From positions 1 through 64,000 of the forward strand of contig NZ_JACHYC010000006.1 in assembly GCF_014192575.1 (NCBI RefSeq): a stretch of 64,000 nucleotides of DNA, given 5' to 3'. A program made the translations under genes and the position numbers. Origin of the DNA: Variovorax sp. Sphag1AA (lineage in GTDB: Bacteria > Pseudomonadota > Gammaproteobacteria > Burkholderiales > Burkholderiaceae_C). How positions within the stretch are numbered: position 1 is the stretch's first letter; the number at the start of each line of letters is the position of its first letter. The notes beneath the pieces are model-generated. The model was not told the origin of the DNA, made no database searches, and saw only the letters and a list, made by a program, of their open reading frames with translations. This document shows, piece by piece, positions 1-8,821 of the stretch.

Positions 1-2
1 GC

Positions 3-233
3 TACGTTTGGACCGAGAACATCGGCAAGGCGCATCGCGTCGCTGCTGCGATCGAGGCCGGCATGTGCTTCGTCAACAGCCAGAACGTGCGCGATTTGCG
101 CCAGCCTTTTGGCGGCACCAAGGCATCGGGCACGGGGCGCGAAGGCGGCACTTGGAGCTACGAAGTCTTCTGCGAGCCGAAGAACGTGGCGGTGTCGCTC
201 GGCGGGCATCACATTCCGCACTGGGGGGTTTGA
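3..233 (+). CDS. hpaE: 5-carboxymethyl-2-hydroxymuconate semialdehyde dehydrogenase, C-terminal part
   Basis: Only the last 76 codons are present; the gene enters from the left edge. The reading frame holds the C-terminal aldehyde dehydrogenase signature FGGTKASGTGREGG and ends SLGGHHIPHWGV. In homoprotocatechuate degradation HpaE oxidises the ring-cleavage semialdehyde to 5-carboxymethyl-2-hydroxymuconate with NAD+ in the cytoplasm. The family call (aldehyde dehydrogenase) is seen directly; the substrate comes from the hpaD, hpaF, hpaH and hpaI genes that follow. The next gene starts 4 bases after the stop, so they are co-transcribed. The catalytic Cys and Glu lie outside the window. Confidence 0.85.
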   Translation, partial: YVWTENIGKAHRVAAAIEAGMCFVNSQNVRDLRQPFGGTKASGTGREGGTWSYEVFCEPKNVAVSLGGHHIPHWGV

Positions 234-237
234 GGCA

Positions 238-1218
238 ATGCGTTCTTCGATCTCCCGTCGTTCGCTGTTGCAGGCCGGCACCGCTCTCGGCGCATGGCCG
301 ATGCTTGCCGGTGCCCAGTCCGCGTGGCCTGCGAAGCCGGTGCACCTGGTGGTGCCCTTCCCTCCCGGCGGCACGACCGACTTCGTCACCCGGCTGATCG
401 GCACCGAGCTGTCGAAGACGCTCGGCCAGCCGGTGATCATCGACAACAAGCCCGGCGCGGGCACCGTGATCGGCGTGGACTTCGTCGCGAAGTCCGCACC
501 TGACAGCGGCAACTTCGTGACCGTGGCGAACAGCTTCTGCGCCAACCAGACGCTGGTGAAGAAGCTGCCCTACGACACGACGAAGGACCTGCGCCCCGTC
601 GCGCTCATGGGCATGTCGGAGCATGTGCTCGCCACGCACCCCAGCAGTGGCCTGAAGACGCTCGCGGACCTGCGCGCAGCGGCCAAGGCCAAGCCCGGCA
701 TGCTGAGCTATGCGTCGTTCGGCAACGGCACGTCGGCGCACCTGTCGGGCGAACTACTCAAGCAGCAGATGGGCATCGACCTCGTGCATGTGCCCTACAA
801 GGGGCAAGGGCCTGCGCTCACCGATCTGCTGGGCGGACAGGTCACGATGATGTTCGGCAACTGGCCCGAGTTCCGCAGCCATGTGCAGGCCGGCAAGCTG
901 GTGGCGCTTGGCATGGCGACGAAGCAGCGTTCGGTCTATGCGCCGGACATTCCGACGCTCGCCGAGCAAGGGGTGCCGGTCGAATCGAATTCGTGGAATG
1001 GTCTGCTGGCACCGGCCGCAACGCCCGATGCCGTCGTGCAGCGCATGAACGCCGAGGTGAATCGTGCGCTGGCATCGCCCACCGTGAAGGCTGCTTTTGA
1101 AAAGGGCGGCATCGCTTCTCTGTCGGGCACGCCGGCTCAGTTCGCCGAATTCATCCAGAGCGAGATCGCCAAGTACACCGAGGTGATCCGCAAGGGCAAC
1201 ATCACGCTGGAGGCTTGA
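238..1218 (+). CDS. Bug/TctC-family periplasmic solute-binding protein
   Basis: 326 residues, the usual size for Bug (tripartite tricarboxylate receptor-like) proteins. The N-terminus has a twin-arginine-like export signal (SRRSLLQAG, then a hydrophobic stretch ending AGAQ). The mature part begins with the family's typical WPAKPVHLVVPFPPGG motif, where a loop over the bound carboxylate is expected, and continues with HVPYKGQGPALTDLLGG. ATG 238 is chosen because it follows hpaE by 4 bases and gives a clean signal peptide. Sitting between hpaE and hpaD, it probably binds an aromatic acid or a related carboxylate, but the ligand cannot be read from sequence and no membrane partner (TctA/TctB) is present here. 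Confidence 0.9.
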   Translation: MRSSISRRSLLQAGTALGAWPMLAGAQSAWPAKPVHLVVPFPPGGTTDFVTRLIGTELSKTLGQPVIIDNKPGAGTVIGVDFVAKSAPDSGNFVTVANSFCANQTLVKKLPYDTTKDLRPVALMGMSEHVLATHPSSGLKTLADLRAAAKAKPGMLSYASFGNGTSAHLSGELLKQQMGIDLVHVPYKGQGPALTDLLGGQVTMMFGNWPEFRSHVQAGKLVALGMATKQRSVYAPDIPTLAEQGVPVESNSWNGLLAPAATPDAVVQRMNAEVNRALASPTVKAAFEKGGIASLSGTPAQFAEFIQSEIAKYTEVIRKGNITLEA

Positions 1219-1219
1219 G

Positions 1220-2143
1220 ATGGGAAAACTTGCCCTGGCCGCCAAGATCACGCACGTTCCCTCGCTGTATCTCAGCGAGCTCGATGGCCCGCGCAAGGGC
1301 AGCCGTCAGGCCGCCATCGACGGCCATCGCGAGATCGGCCGCCGCTGTCGCGAACTGGGTGTGGACACCATCGTGGTGTTCGACACGCACTGGCTGGTCA
1401 ACGCGAGCTACCACTTGAACTGCGCGCCGCATTTCAAGGGCATCTATTCGAGCAACGAGCTGCCGCACTTCATCAGCAACATGCCGTTCGAGATTCCGGG
1501 CAATCCGGAGTTGGGCAAGCTGCTGGCGAAGACGTGCAATGAGTGGGGCGTCGAAACGCTCGCACACGATGCGACCACGCTCGGGCCCGAGTACGGCACG
1601 CTGGTGCCGATGCGTTACATGAACGAGGACCTGCACTTCAAGGCGATCTGTGTGTCGGCGCTGTGCACGAGCCACTACCTCAACGACAGCGCGCGCCTCG
1701 GCTGGGCGATGCGCCGTGCGGTGGAAGACCACTACGACGGCACTGTCGCCTTCTTCGCGAGCGGGTCGCTCTCGCATCGCTTTGCGCAGAACGGGCTCGC
1801 GCCGCAGTTCGCGGACCGCATCTGGAGCCCATTGCTCCAACGCATGGATCACGACGTGGTGCAGATGTGGGAGAACGGCGAGTGGGCTGACTTCTGCTCG
1901 ATGCTGCCGGAGTACGCAGTGAAGGGCCACGGCGAAGGCTTCATGCACGACACCGCGATGGTCCTCGGCGCACTGGGCTGGTCGGCCTACGACGGCAAAG
2001 CCGAAGTGGTGACGCCCTACTTCGGCTCGTCGGGCACGGGCCAGATCAACGCGATCTTCCCGGTCACGCCGCAGGATGGCCGCGCCATCCCGAAAGCCCA
2101 GGCTTCGAGTGCCGAGGGCTTCCAGGCTGTTTCACGTCTTTGA
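1220..2143 (+). CDS. hpaD: 3,4-dihydroxyphenylacetate 2,3-dioxygenase
   Basis: 307 residues of the class III (LigB-type) extradiol dioxygenase family. It opens the homoprotocatechuate ring next to the hydroxyls, giving 5-carboxymethyl-2-hydroxymuconate semialdehyde. The N-terminal half is rich in histidines expected around the Fe(II) site (His12, DTHW at 55-58, His71, His83), and the family motif GSLSHR lies near the middle. The start at 1220 lies one base after the stop of the Bug gene. Its product is the substrate of HpaE just upstream, and the following three genes complete the route to pyruvate and succinate semialdehyde. Confidence 0.93.
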   Translation: MGKLALAAKITHVPSLYLSELDGPRKGSRQAAIDGHREIGRRCRELGVDTIVVFDTHWLVNASYHLNCAPHFKGIYSSNELPHFISNMPFEIPGNPELGKLLAKTCNEWGVETLAHDATTLGPEYGTLVPMRYMNEDLHFKAICVSALCTSHYLNDSARLGWAMRRAVEDHYDGTVAFFASGSLSHRFAQNGLAPQFADRIWSPLLQRMDHDVVQMWENGEWADFCSMLPEYAVKGHGEGFMHDTAMVLGALGWSAYDGKAEVVTPYFGSSGTGQINAIFPVTPQDGRAIPKAQASSAEGFQAVSRL

Positions 2144-2152
2144 GGGGCCGCC

Positions 2153-2557
2153 ATGCCGCATCTCGTCATCCTCTACACACCGAACATCGAGCGCGAAACG
2201 GACATGACCGCGTTGTGCCGCACGCTGGCCGACACCATGCTCGAGCAGCGTGACGAAGCGGGCAAGCATGTCTTTCCCCCCGGCGGCACGCGCGTGCTCG
2301 CCTATCCGGCCGCGCACTATGCGGTGGCCGACGGCAAGGGCGACTACGCCTTCGTCTATCTCAACCTGCGCATGGCTTCGGGCCGAAGCGATGCGGTGAA
2401 GAAACGCGCGGGCGACGCGCTGATCGAAAGCGCGAAGCGGCACTTCGAGCCGATCTTCAACAAGCGCCTCATCGGCATCACGCTGAACGTGGACGAAAGC
2501 CCCGGCCAGGTGTACGACGCCAAGCACAGCACCCTGCATCCCCTCTTCAACAAATAG
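2153..2557 (+). CDS. hpaF: 5-carboxymethyl-2-hydroxymuconate delta-isomerase
   Basis: 134 residues, close to the approximately 126 of the enteric enzyme. It tautomerises 5-carboxymethyl-2-hydroxymuconate to 5-oxopent-3-ene-1,2,5-tricarboxylate. It starts MPHLVILYTPNIE, so removal of the initiator Met would expose the N-terminal proline that acts as the general base in the 4-oxalocrotonate tautomerase superfamily. It lies 9 bases after hpaD and 6 bases before hpaH. In enterobacteria the following decarboxylase (HpaG) is a separate gene; none is visible here, so that step is either spontaneous, encoded upstream of the window, or done by another FAH-type protein. Confidence 0.9.
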   Translation: MPHLVILYTPNIERETDMTALCRTLADTMLEQRDEAGKHVFPPGGTRVLAYPAAHYAVADGKGDYAFVYLNLRMASGRSDAVKKRAGDALIESAKRHFEPIFNKRLIGITLNVDESPGQVYDAKHSTLHPLFNK

Positions 2558-2563
2558 ATCGCC

Positions 2564-3367
2564 ATGCTCGCCAAGGACGTCATCCAGCAACTCGCAGCCG
2601 AGCTGCACGAAAGCGAAAAGTCGCGCGTGCAGGTCGAGCATTTTTCCAAGCGCTTTCCCGAGATGACCATCGAGGACGGCTACGCGATCTCGCGCGAATG
2701 GGTGAAGACCAAGATCGCCGAGGGCCGCACGGTGAAGGGCCACAAGATCGGCCTGACATCGCGCGCGATGCAGCAGGCGAGCCAGATCACCGAGCCCGAC
2801 TACGGCACGCTGCTCGACGACATGTTCTTCGAGCAGGGCGGCGACATTCCCTTCAAGCGATTCATCGCGCCGCGCATCGAGGTCGAGCTGGCCTTCGTGC
2901 TCGGCAAGCCGCTCAAAGGGCCGAACGTGACGATCTTCGACGTGCTCGCAGCCACCGACTATGTGGTGCCGGCGATCGAGATCATCGACGCGCGCATCGA
3001 GCAGTTCGATCGCAACACCAAGGCCATGCGCAAGGTGTTCGACACCATCGCCGACAACGCGGCGAATGCCGGCATCGTGATGGGCGGCCGACCGGTCAAG
3101 CCCGATGCGGTGGACCTGCGCTGGGTGAGCGCCCTGCTCTACAAGAACGGCGTGATCGAGGAATCGGGCGTGGCCGCCGCGGTGCTCAACCATCCGGCCA
3201 CCGGCGTGGCCTGGCTCGCGAACAAGCTCGCACCTTGGGACGAGCACCTGGAAGCGGGCGAGATCGTGCTCGGCGGCTCGTTCACGCGGCCGACCAACGC
3301 GGTGCCCGGCGACACCTTCCATGCCGACTACGGCCCGCTGGGCTCGATCGCCTTCCGCTTCGTCTGA
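2564..3367 (+). CDS. hpaH: 2-oxo-hept-4-ene-1,7-dioate hydratase
   Basis: 267 residues, matching HpaH/MhpD-type hydratases of the FAH superfamily. It adds water to 2-oxohept-4-ene-1,7-dioate to give 4-hydroxy-2-oxoheptane-1,7-dioate, the substrate of HpaI encoded next. Family hallmarks are GHKIGLTS near residue 65, the acidic metal-binding segment [11 protein letters not shown] near residue 105 and [10 protein letters not shown] near 145. Short gaps to hpaF (6 bases) and hpaI (24 bases) support one transcript. A homologous decarboxylase function is possible in this superfamily, but length and order favour the hydratase. Confidence 0.92.
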   Translation: MLAKDVIQQLAAELHESEKSRVQVEHFSKRFPEMTIEDGYAISREWVKTKIAEGRTVKGHKIGLTSRAMQQASQITEPDYGTLLDDMFFEQGGDIPFKRFIAPRIEVELAFVLGKPLKGPNVTIFDVLAATDYVVPAIEIIDARIEQFDRNTKAMRKVFDTIADNAANAGIVMGGRPVKPDAVDLRWVSALLYKNGVIEESGVAAAVLNHPATGVAWLANKLAPWDEHLEAGEIVLGGSFTRPTNAVPGDTFHADYGPLGSIAFRFV

Positions 3368-3391
3368 GCGTCATCGACTGAAAGAACCGAC

Positions 3392-4201
3392 ATGCAAACC
3401 CCCACCAATCTCTTCAAGCAGGCGCTCGCTGAAAAGCGAGCACAGATCGGCCTCTGGCTGGGCCTCGCCGATGCGTACAGCGCTGAAATCTGCGCCGGCG
3501 CCGGCTTCGACTGGCTGCTGATCGACGGCGAGCATTCGCCGAACGGGCTCCAGAGCATCCTCCAGCAGTCGCAGGCGATCGCGGCCTATCCGGGCGCAAA
3601 CGCGATCGCGCGCGTGCCGCTCGGTCACGGTGACGCAGGCGCGGCACTGATCAAGCAATACCTCGACCTCGGCGTGCAGACGCTGCTGGTGCCGATGGTC
3701 GACACCGCCGAGCAGGCGAAGGCGATCGTGCGCGCGATGCGCTATCCGCCGCATGGCATCCGCGGCATGGGCGGTGCGCGCGCATCGGGCTGGGGCCGCT
3801 ATCCGGCGTATGCGAAGGAAGCGAACGACCGCGTCTGCCTGCTGGTGCAGGCCGAGTCGCGCGAAGCGCTCGCGAACCTCGATGCAATCGCGGCGGTCGA
3901 TGGCGTGGACGGCGTCTTCATCGGCCCGGCCGATCTCTCGGCCTCGATGGGTCACCTCGGCAATTCGGGCCATCCTGAAGTGCAACAAGCCATCGAGGAC
4001 GCCATCGCGCGCATCAACCGCGCGGGCAAGGCGGCCGGCATCCTGACGCCGGATGAAGCGCTGGCTAAGCACTATCTGGAACTCGGCGCGCTCTTCGTGG
4101 CGGTCGGGCTCGACACCAACCTGCTGGTGCGCCACACGACCGCACTCGCCGCGCGCTTCAAGGGCAGCGCCGCGAAGCCGCAATCGGGCGGCACGTACTG
4201 A
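3392..4201 (+). CDS. hpaI: 4-hydroxy-2-oxoheptanedioate aldolase
   Basis: 269 residues of the HpcH/HpaI class II pyruvate aldolase family. It splits 4-hydroxy-2-oxoheptane-1,7-dioate into pyruvate and succinate semialdehyde, the last step of the homoprotocatechuate route. Seen in the sequence: the catalytic histidine in [10 protein letters not shown] (His48), the metal-binding glutamate in LLVQAESRE and the aspartate in [12 protein letters not shown]. It follows hpaH directly and is followed after 13 bases by an IlvD-type dehydratase. Such aldolases are promiscuous for 4-hydroxy-2-oxo acids, which may matter for the sugar-acid-type genes downstream. Confidence 0.93.
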   Translation: MQTPTNLFKQALAEKRAQIGLWLGLADAYSAEICAGAGFDWLLIDGEHSPNGLQSILQQSQAIAAYPGANAIARVPLGHGDAGAALIKQYLDLGVQTLLVPMVDTAEQAKAIVRAMRYPPHGIRGMGGARASGWGRYPAYAKEANDRVCLLVQAESREALANLDAIAAVDGVDGVFIGPADLSASMGHLGNSGHPEVQQAIEDAIARINRAGKAAGILTPDEALAKHYLELGALFVAVGLDTNLLVRHTTALAARFKGSAAKPQSGGTY

Positions 4202-4214
4202 TCGCCCGCAGAAC

Positions 4215-5948
4215 ATGAGCAACGCCGATTCCCCGCGCAAGCCCTTCCGTTCCGCGATCATCCGCGACGGCGTGATCCGCGCGACGACGCGCAGCTTCCT
4301 GCACGCGCTCGGGCAGGACGACGAGGACATCGCGCGCCCGCACATCGGCGTGTTCCACACGGGCGGCGAGATGAGCCCGTGCAACCTGAACCTGCGCGAT
4401 CAGGCGCAGCACGCCAAGACCGGCATCTACGCTGGCGGCGGCACGCCGCACGAATGCCCGGTGGTGTCGGTGAGCGACGGGCTCACGATGGCGCACTCCG
4501 GCATGCGCTTCTCGCTGATCTCGCGAGAGCTGATCGCCGACAGCGTGGAAGCCTCCACGCGCGGCCACCAGTGGGACGGCATCTTCGGCATCGGCGCCTG
4601 CGACAAGAACCTGCCGGGCCTGATGATGGGCATGGTCCGCTGCAACGTGCCGAGCGTGTTCGTGCACGGCGGCTCCGCGTTGCCGGGGCAGACGCCGGGC
4701 CCGGATGGCCGCGACATCAACGTGGTCGACACCTACGAGACCATCGGCAAGGTGCTGGCCGGCGATGCGACGGCGGATGATCTCGAAGCGATGAGCCGTG
4801 CGTGCCTGCCTACCGCCGGTGCGTGCGCCGGGCAGTTCACCGCGAACACGATGGGCATGGTCTCCGAAGCGCTCGGGCTCGCGCCGATCGGCTCCAGCAT
4901 GGTCCCGGCGGTGTTCAGCGAGCGCGCGCCGCTGATGCGCCGTGCCGCGAAGGCGCTGATGCGCGCGGTGATGAACGACGGGCCTCTGCCGCGCGACATC
5001 GTGACGCGCAAGGCGCTGGAAAACGCCTGCGCGGTGGTCTCCGCCACCGGCGGATCGACCAATGCGGCGCTGCACCTGCCGGCGATTGCGCACGAAGCCG
5101 GCGTGAAGTTCCATCTCGACGATGTCGCCGAAGTCTTCGCGCGCACGCCGCTCATCGCTGACCTGCGGCCGGGCGGCCAGTACCTCGCGCGGGACGTGTA
5201 CTACATCGGCGGCGCGGGCGTGATCCTGCGCACGCTGCTCGAACAGGGCTACCTGCACGGCGATGCGATGACCTTCACCGGCCGCACGCTGGCCGAGGAA
5301 CTATCCGATGCAGCCGAGCCCGATGGCCGCGTGGTGCGCCGGGCCGGCGATGCGATTTCGCGCGACGGCGGGCTGGCAGTGCTCAAGGGCAATCTTTGCC
5401 CCGACGGTGCGTTGCTCAAGACGGCCGGCCTGAAGACGCTGGTGCATCGCGGGCCGGCGCGGGTCTTCGATTCGGAGGAAGAAGCACAAACGGCGGTGCA
5501 GAACCGCCGCTACGAGCCGGGTGACGTGATCGTCATCCGCAACGAGGGGCCCAAAGGAAGCCCCGGCATGCGCGAGATGCTCGGCATCACCGCGCTGCTC
5601 TACGGGCAGGGCATGGGCGACAAGGTGGCGTTGCTCACCGACGGGCGCTTTTCCGGTGCGACGCGCGGCCTGTGTATCGGCTACGCGGGGCCGGAGGCGG
5701 CGGACGGCGGGCCGATCGCGGCGCTGACAAACGGCGATGTGATCGCGATCGATGCGCGGCCGGATGCGCGCAGCATCACGGTCGAACTGACGGACGCGGA
5801 AATCGCGGAAAGGCTCGCGAAACGTCAGGTAAACGCGGGGGTGCGGCACGGGGGCTTGCTGGAAAAATACGCGCACACCGTGCGTCCGGCTCACCAGGGC
5901 GCGGTGACCCACTCGGGTGCAGTCACGTGGCTGCGCGACGAGTCTTAA
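4215..5948 (+). CDS. IlvD/Edd-family dehydratase (sugar-acid or dihydroxy-acid dehydratase)
   Basis: 577 residues, full length for the IlvD/Edd family, which removes water from 2,3-dihydroxy acids using an iron-sulfur cluster. Three candidate cluster cysteines sit in the conserved places: Cys56 in GEMSPCNL, Cys129 in GIGACDKNLPG and Cys204 in PTAGACAGQF. ATG 4215 follows the hpaI stop by 13 bases; longer upstream reading in this frame overlaps hpaI and is not coding. The gene could be a dihydroxy-acid dehydratase, but its place between an aromatic-degradation aldolase and a Bug protein, far from other branched-chain genes, suggests an aldonate or hydroxy-acid dehydratase in catabolism. The substrate is not determined. 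Confidence 0.85.
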   Translation: MSNADSPRKPFRSAIIRDGVIRATTRSFLHALGQDDEDIARPHIGVFHTGGEMSPCNLNLRDQAQHAKTGIYAGGGTPHECPVVSVSDGLTMAHSGMRFSLISRELIADSVEASTRGHQWDGIFGIGACDKNLPGLMMGMVRCNVPSVFVHGGSALPGQTPGPDGRDINVVDTYETIGKVLAGDATADDLEAMSRACLPTAGACAGQFTANTMGMVSEALGLAPIGSSMVPAVFSERAPLMRRAAKALMRAVMNDGPLPRDIVTRKALENACAVVSATGGSTNAALHLPAIAHEAGVKFHLDDVAEVFARTPLIADLRPGGQYLARDVYYIGGAGVILRTLLEQGYLHGDAMTFTGRTLAEELSDAAEPDGRVVRRAGDAISRDGGLAVLKGNLCPDGALLKTAGLKTLVHRGPARVFDSEEEAQTAVQNRRYEPGDVIVIRNEGPKGSPGMREMLGITALLYGQGMGDKVALLTDGRFSGATRGLCIGYAGPEAADGGPIAALTNGDVIAIDARPDARSITVELTDAEIAERLAKRQVNAGVRHGGLLEKYAHTVRPAHQGAVTHSGAVTWLRDES

Positions 5949-5969
5949 GCAACACCCCTTGGAGACACC

Positions 5970-6959
5970 ATGATCCTCACTCGCCGCAGCCTGCTGCAAA
6001 CCACCGGCGCTTCCGCATTGCTTGCCAGCATCGGCCAGCAGGCCTTTGCGCAGGCGGGCTTCGAGACCGCGCGCATCATCACCGGCTTCGCGGCCGGCGG
6101 CACCTCGGACACCACCTGCCGCCGCCTTGCGACGGCGATGACCCCGGGCTATGCGAAGTCGGTCGTGGTCGAAAACAAGACCGGCGCCGGCGGCCAGATC
6201 GCCGTGAGCTACGTGAAGACCCAGCCGGCCGACGGCGCGACGATCCTGCAGACGCCGACCTCGATCCTCACGATCTACCCGCACATCTACAAGAAGCTGC
6301 CGTACGACCCGGTGAACGATCTGTCGCCGGTGTCGCTGGCCTGCGTGTTCGACTTCGGCTTCGCGGTCGGCCCGGCGGTGCCGCTGAGCGTGAAGACGGT
6401 TCCGGAATTCCTGCAGTGGGTGAAGGCCAACCCGACCGCGGGCAACTTCGGCTCGCCCGCCGCAGGCTCGACGCCGCACTTCATCGGTGCGCTGCTCGGC
6501 AAGAGCGCGGGCCTGGAGCTCAAGCACGCCGCCTATCGCGGCACGCAGCCCGCGATGCTGGACCTGCTGGGCGGCAACATCTCGGCGGTGTCGGGCCCGA
6601 TCGGCGACATCATGCAGCACCTGCCCACTGGCAAGGTGCGCATCCTCGGCGTCTCGGGCGAGAAGCGCAGCCGCTTCGTGCCGGACGTGCCGACCTTCGG
6701 CGAGCAGGGCCTCAAGAACATGGCGCACAGCGAGTGGTTCGCCTTCCTGCTGCCGGCGAAGGCGTCGAACGACGTGGTCAGCCGGCTGAACACCGCGATG
6801 AAGACGGCGCTGGCGCAGAAGGATGTGATCGATGGGCTCGCGGGGTTCGGTCTGGAGGCGATGTCGTCGTCGCCGGGCGAACTGGCGGACCTGTTGAAGA
6901 AAGACACGGCCAAGTGGGCCCCCATCGTGAAGGAAATCGGCTTCACGGCTGAAAGCTGA
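5970..6959 (+). CDS. Bug/TctC-family periplasmic solute-binding protein
   Basis: 329 residues with a twin-arginine-like leader (TRRSLLQTTGASALL, ending QQAFAQ). The Bug fold motifs are ARIITGFAAGGTSD for the first ligand loop and HAAYRGTQPAMLDLLGG for the second. It is the second Bug gene in this operon and only distantly like the one at 238-1218, so the two probably bind different carboxylates. It starts 21 bases after the IlvD-type gene with an upstream GGAG. The ligand is unknown; the dehydratase, aldolase and reductase around it suggest a hydroxy- or sugar acid. Confidence 0.9.
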   Translation: MILTRRSLLQTTGASALLASIGQQAFAQAGFETARIITGFAAGGTSDTTCRRLATAMTPGYAKSVVVENKTGAGGQIAVSYVKTQPADGATILQTPTSILTIYPHIYKKLPYDPVNDLSPVSLACVFDFGFAVGPAVPLSVKTVPEFLQWVKANPTAGNFGSPAAGSTPHFIGALLGKSAGLELKHAAYRGTQPAMLDLLGGNISAVSGPIGDIMQHLPTGKVRILGVSGEKRSRFVPDVPTFGEQGLKNMAHSEWFAFLLPAKASNDVVSRLNTAMKTALAQKDVIDGLAGFGLEAMSSSPGELADLLKKDTAKWAPIVKEIGFTAES

Positions 6960-7015
6960 CCCTCGCGCGCACTGAAGGCGCCGGGGGAGATTGTTGGAAC
7001 TTTGAAGGAAGCGAT

Positions 7016-7810
7016 ATGAGCAGCATCCCCTCCCCCACCGCGCCTTCGGCGCTTGTGCATCCGGCCATCCATCCCGACGAGCGCGCGGCGCGGCTGCAGC
7101 TCGCGGCCTGCTACCGCGTGTTCGCGATGCTCGGATGGACCGAGATGATCTACAACCACATCACGGTGCGCCTGCCGGACAGCGTCACCGGTGGCGAGAA
7201 GCAGTTCCTCATCAACCCGTTCGGCCTGCACTACAGCGAGGTCACGGCGAGCAACCTGGTCAAGATCGACCTGCACGGCAACGTGCTCGATGGTTCGACT
7301 TATCCGGTCAATCCGGCCGGCTTCACGGTGCATGCGGCGATCCATGACGGCCTGCCTGACGCGCACTGCGTGATGCACACGCACACCACCGCCGGCGTGG
7401 CGGTGGCCTGCCTGCAGGGCGGTCTGCAGCAGACCAACTTCTATACGGCGCAGTTGCACGACATGGTCGCGTACCACGACTTCGAGGGCATCACGATCCA
7501 TGCCGACGAAGGGCCGCGCCTGCTCACGAGCATCGGCCACAAGCCGGCGGTGATCCTGCGCAACCACGGCCTGCTGGCTTGGGGCCAGACGCTGCCGCAG
7601 ACGTTTGCGATTCTCTGGACGCTGCAGCGCGCCTGCGAGATCCAGATGGCGACGTTCTCGATGGGTGCGGCGATCCCGGTGTCGGAAGACATCGCCCGCA
7701 GGTGCACGCGCGATGCGCTGCAATTCAATCCCAATCACGGCGCGGGGCAGGACGTGTTCGACGCGCTCGTCCGCCAGGTCGATCGCATTGACGCCACGTA
7801 CAAGAACTGA
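7016..7810 (+). CDS. class II aldolase/adducin family protein
   Basis: 264 residues of the class II aldolase/adducin (AraD/FucA-like) family. The zinc-binding histidines are visible in CVMHTHTTAG near residue 120, with a further candidate in ILRNHGLLAWG near residue 185. Family members cleave sugar phosphates or decarboxylate and epimerise small hydroxy acids; the exact reaction is not readable. ATG 7016 has a GGAAG ribosome-binding site in the 56-base gap after the Bug gene. Co-transcription with a dehydratase and a PanE-like reductase suggests a short catabolic path for a hydroxy-acid ligand delivered by the Bug protein. Confidence 0.85.
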   Translation: MSSIPSPTAPSALVHPAIHPDERAARLQLAACYRVFAMLGWTEMIYNHITVRLPDSVTGGEKQFLINPFGLHYSEVTASNLVKIDLHGNVLDGSTYPVNPAGFTVHAAIHDGLPDAHCVMHTHTTAGVAVACLQGGLQQTNFYTAQLHDMVAYHDFEGITIHADEGPRLLTSIGHKPAVILRNHGLLAWGQTLPQTFAILWTLQRACEIQMATFSMGAAIPVSEDIARRCTRDALQFNPNHGAGQDVFDALVRQVDRIDATYKN

Positions 7811-7827
7811 AGGCTCGGACTGAAATC

Positions 7828-8805
7828 ATGAAGGTTTGCATCTACGGCGCCGGCGCCATCGGCGGCTGGATCGGCGCGAAGCTTGCGCAAGTGGGCTGCG
7901 AGCTCGACGTGGTCGCGCGCGGCGCGACGCTCGAAGCGCTGAAGCGCGATGGACTCACGCTGGTGAGTGGCGACAAGCGCGTCACCGTGCCGGTCAATGC
8001 CAGCGACGATCCGGCTGCGCTCGGCGTGCAGCAACTGGTAATCGTCGCGGTGAAGGCACCGGCACTCCCCGCGGTCGCAGAACGCATCGCGCCGCTGCTG
8101 GGCCCGGACACCATCGTGCTCACCGCGATGAACGGCGTGCCGTGGTGGTTCCTGCAAGGCGGTTTCGGTGGCCCGGTTGCTGGCGCGCAGTTGCAGGCGG
8201 TCGATCCGGGCGGAAAGATCGATGCGGGAATTCCGGCCAAGCACGTCGTCGGTTGCGTGGTGCATTGCAGCTGCTCGCTCGACGCGCCGGGCGTGGTGCG
8301 GCATCACTTCGGCAACGGGCTCATCATCGGCGAGCCTTCCGGCGAATCGACGTCTCGCGTTCAGGCGCTCGGCGAACTCCTCGCGCGCGCAGGCATCGAC
8401 ACCCGCATCTCGCCGCAGATCCAGAAAGACGTCTGGTACAAGCTCTGGGGCAACATGACGGTCAACCCGATAAGCATGTTGACCGGCGCGACGACGGACC
8501 TGATCCTCAACGACGACCTCGTGCGCGGCCTGATCTCCACGATCATGCTGGAGGCCAAGGACATCGGCGCCCGCATCGGCGTGCCGATCGCAGAAAGCCC
8601 CGAAGACCGTCACGTAGTGACGCGCAAGCTCGGCGCTTTCAAGACCTCGATGCTGCAGGACGTGGAAGCCAGCCGCGCGGTGGAACTCGACGCGCTGGTG
8701 TCGGCGGTGCGCGAACTCGGACAGCTGGCCGGTGTGCAGACGCCGTTCACCGACGCCTTGCTGGGTCTGGCGCGGCTTCGGGCGCGACAGTTGGGGCTTT
8801 ACTGA
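7828..8805 (+). CDS. ketopantoate reductase (PanE/ApbA) family NAD(P)H oxidoreductase
   Basis: 325 residues. The N-terminus is a Rossmann motif (GAGAIGGWIGAKLAQ) directly after the first beta strand, and the C-terminal domain carries the family's catalytic-lysine segment in DVWYKLWGNMTVNPIS. The classic reaction is NADPH reduction of 2-dehydropantoate to pantoate for coenzyme A synthesis. The position at the end of a catabolic operon, 17 bases after the aldolase-like gene, makes a different 2-oxo acid or 2-hydroxy acid equally likely. It is the last + strand gene before a strand switch. Confidence 0.85.
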   Translation: MKVCIYGAGAIGGWIGAKLAQVGCELDVVARGATLEALKRDGLTLVSGDKRVTVPVNASDDPAALGVQQLVIVAVKAPALPAVAERIAPLLGPDTIVLTAMNGVPWWFLQGGFGGPVAGAQLQAVDPGGKIDAGIPAKHVVGCVVHCSCSLDAPGVVRHHFGNGLIIGEPSGESTSRVQALGELLARAGIDTRISPQIQKDVWYKLWGNMTVNPISMLTGATTDLILNDDLVRGLISTIMLEAKDIGARIGVPIAESPEDRHVVTRKLGAFKTSMLQDVEASRAVELDALVSAVRELGQLAGVQTPFTDALLGLARLRARQLGLY

Positions 8806-8821
8806 CCCCGGCTTGAAGCAC

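Noticed and set aside
4215-5948. Assignment as the biosynthetic ilvD gene
   Set aside because: The family fits, but catabolic neighbours and absence of any branched-chain gene make a specific biosynthetic label unsafe.
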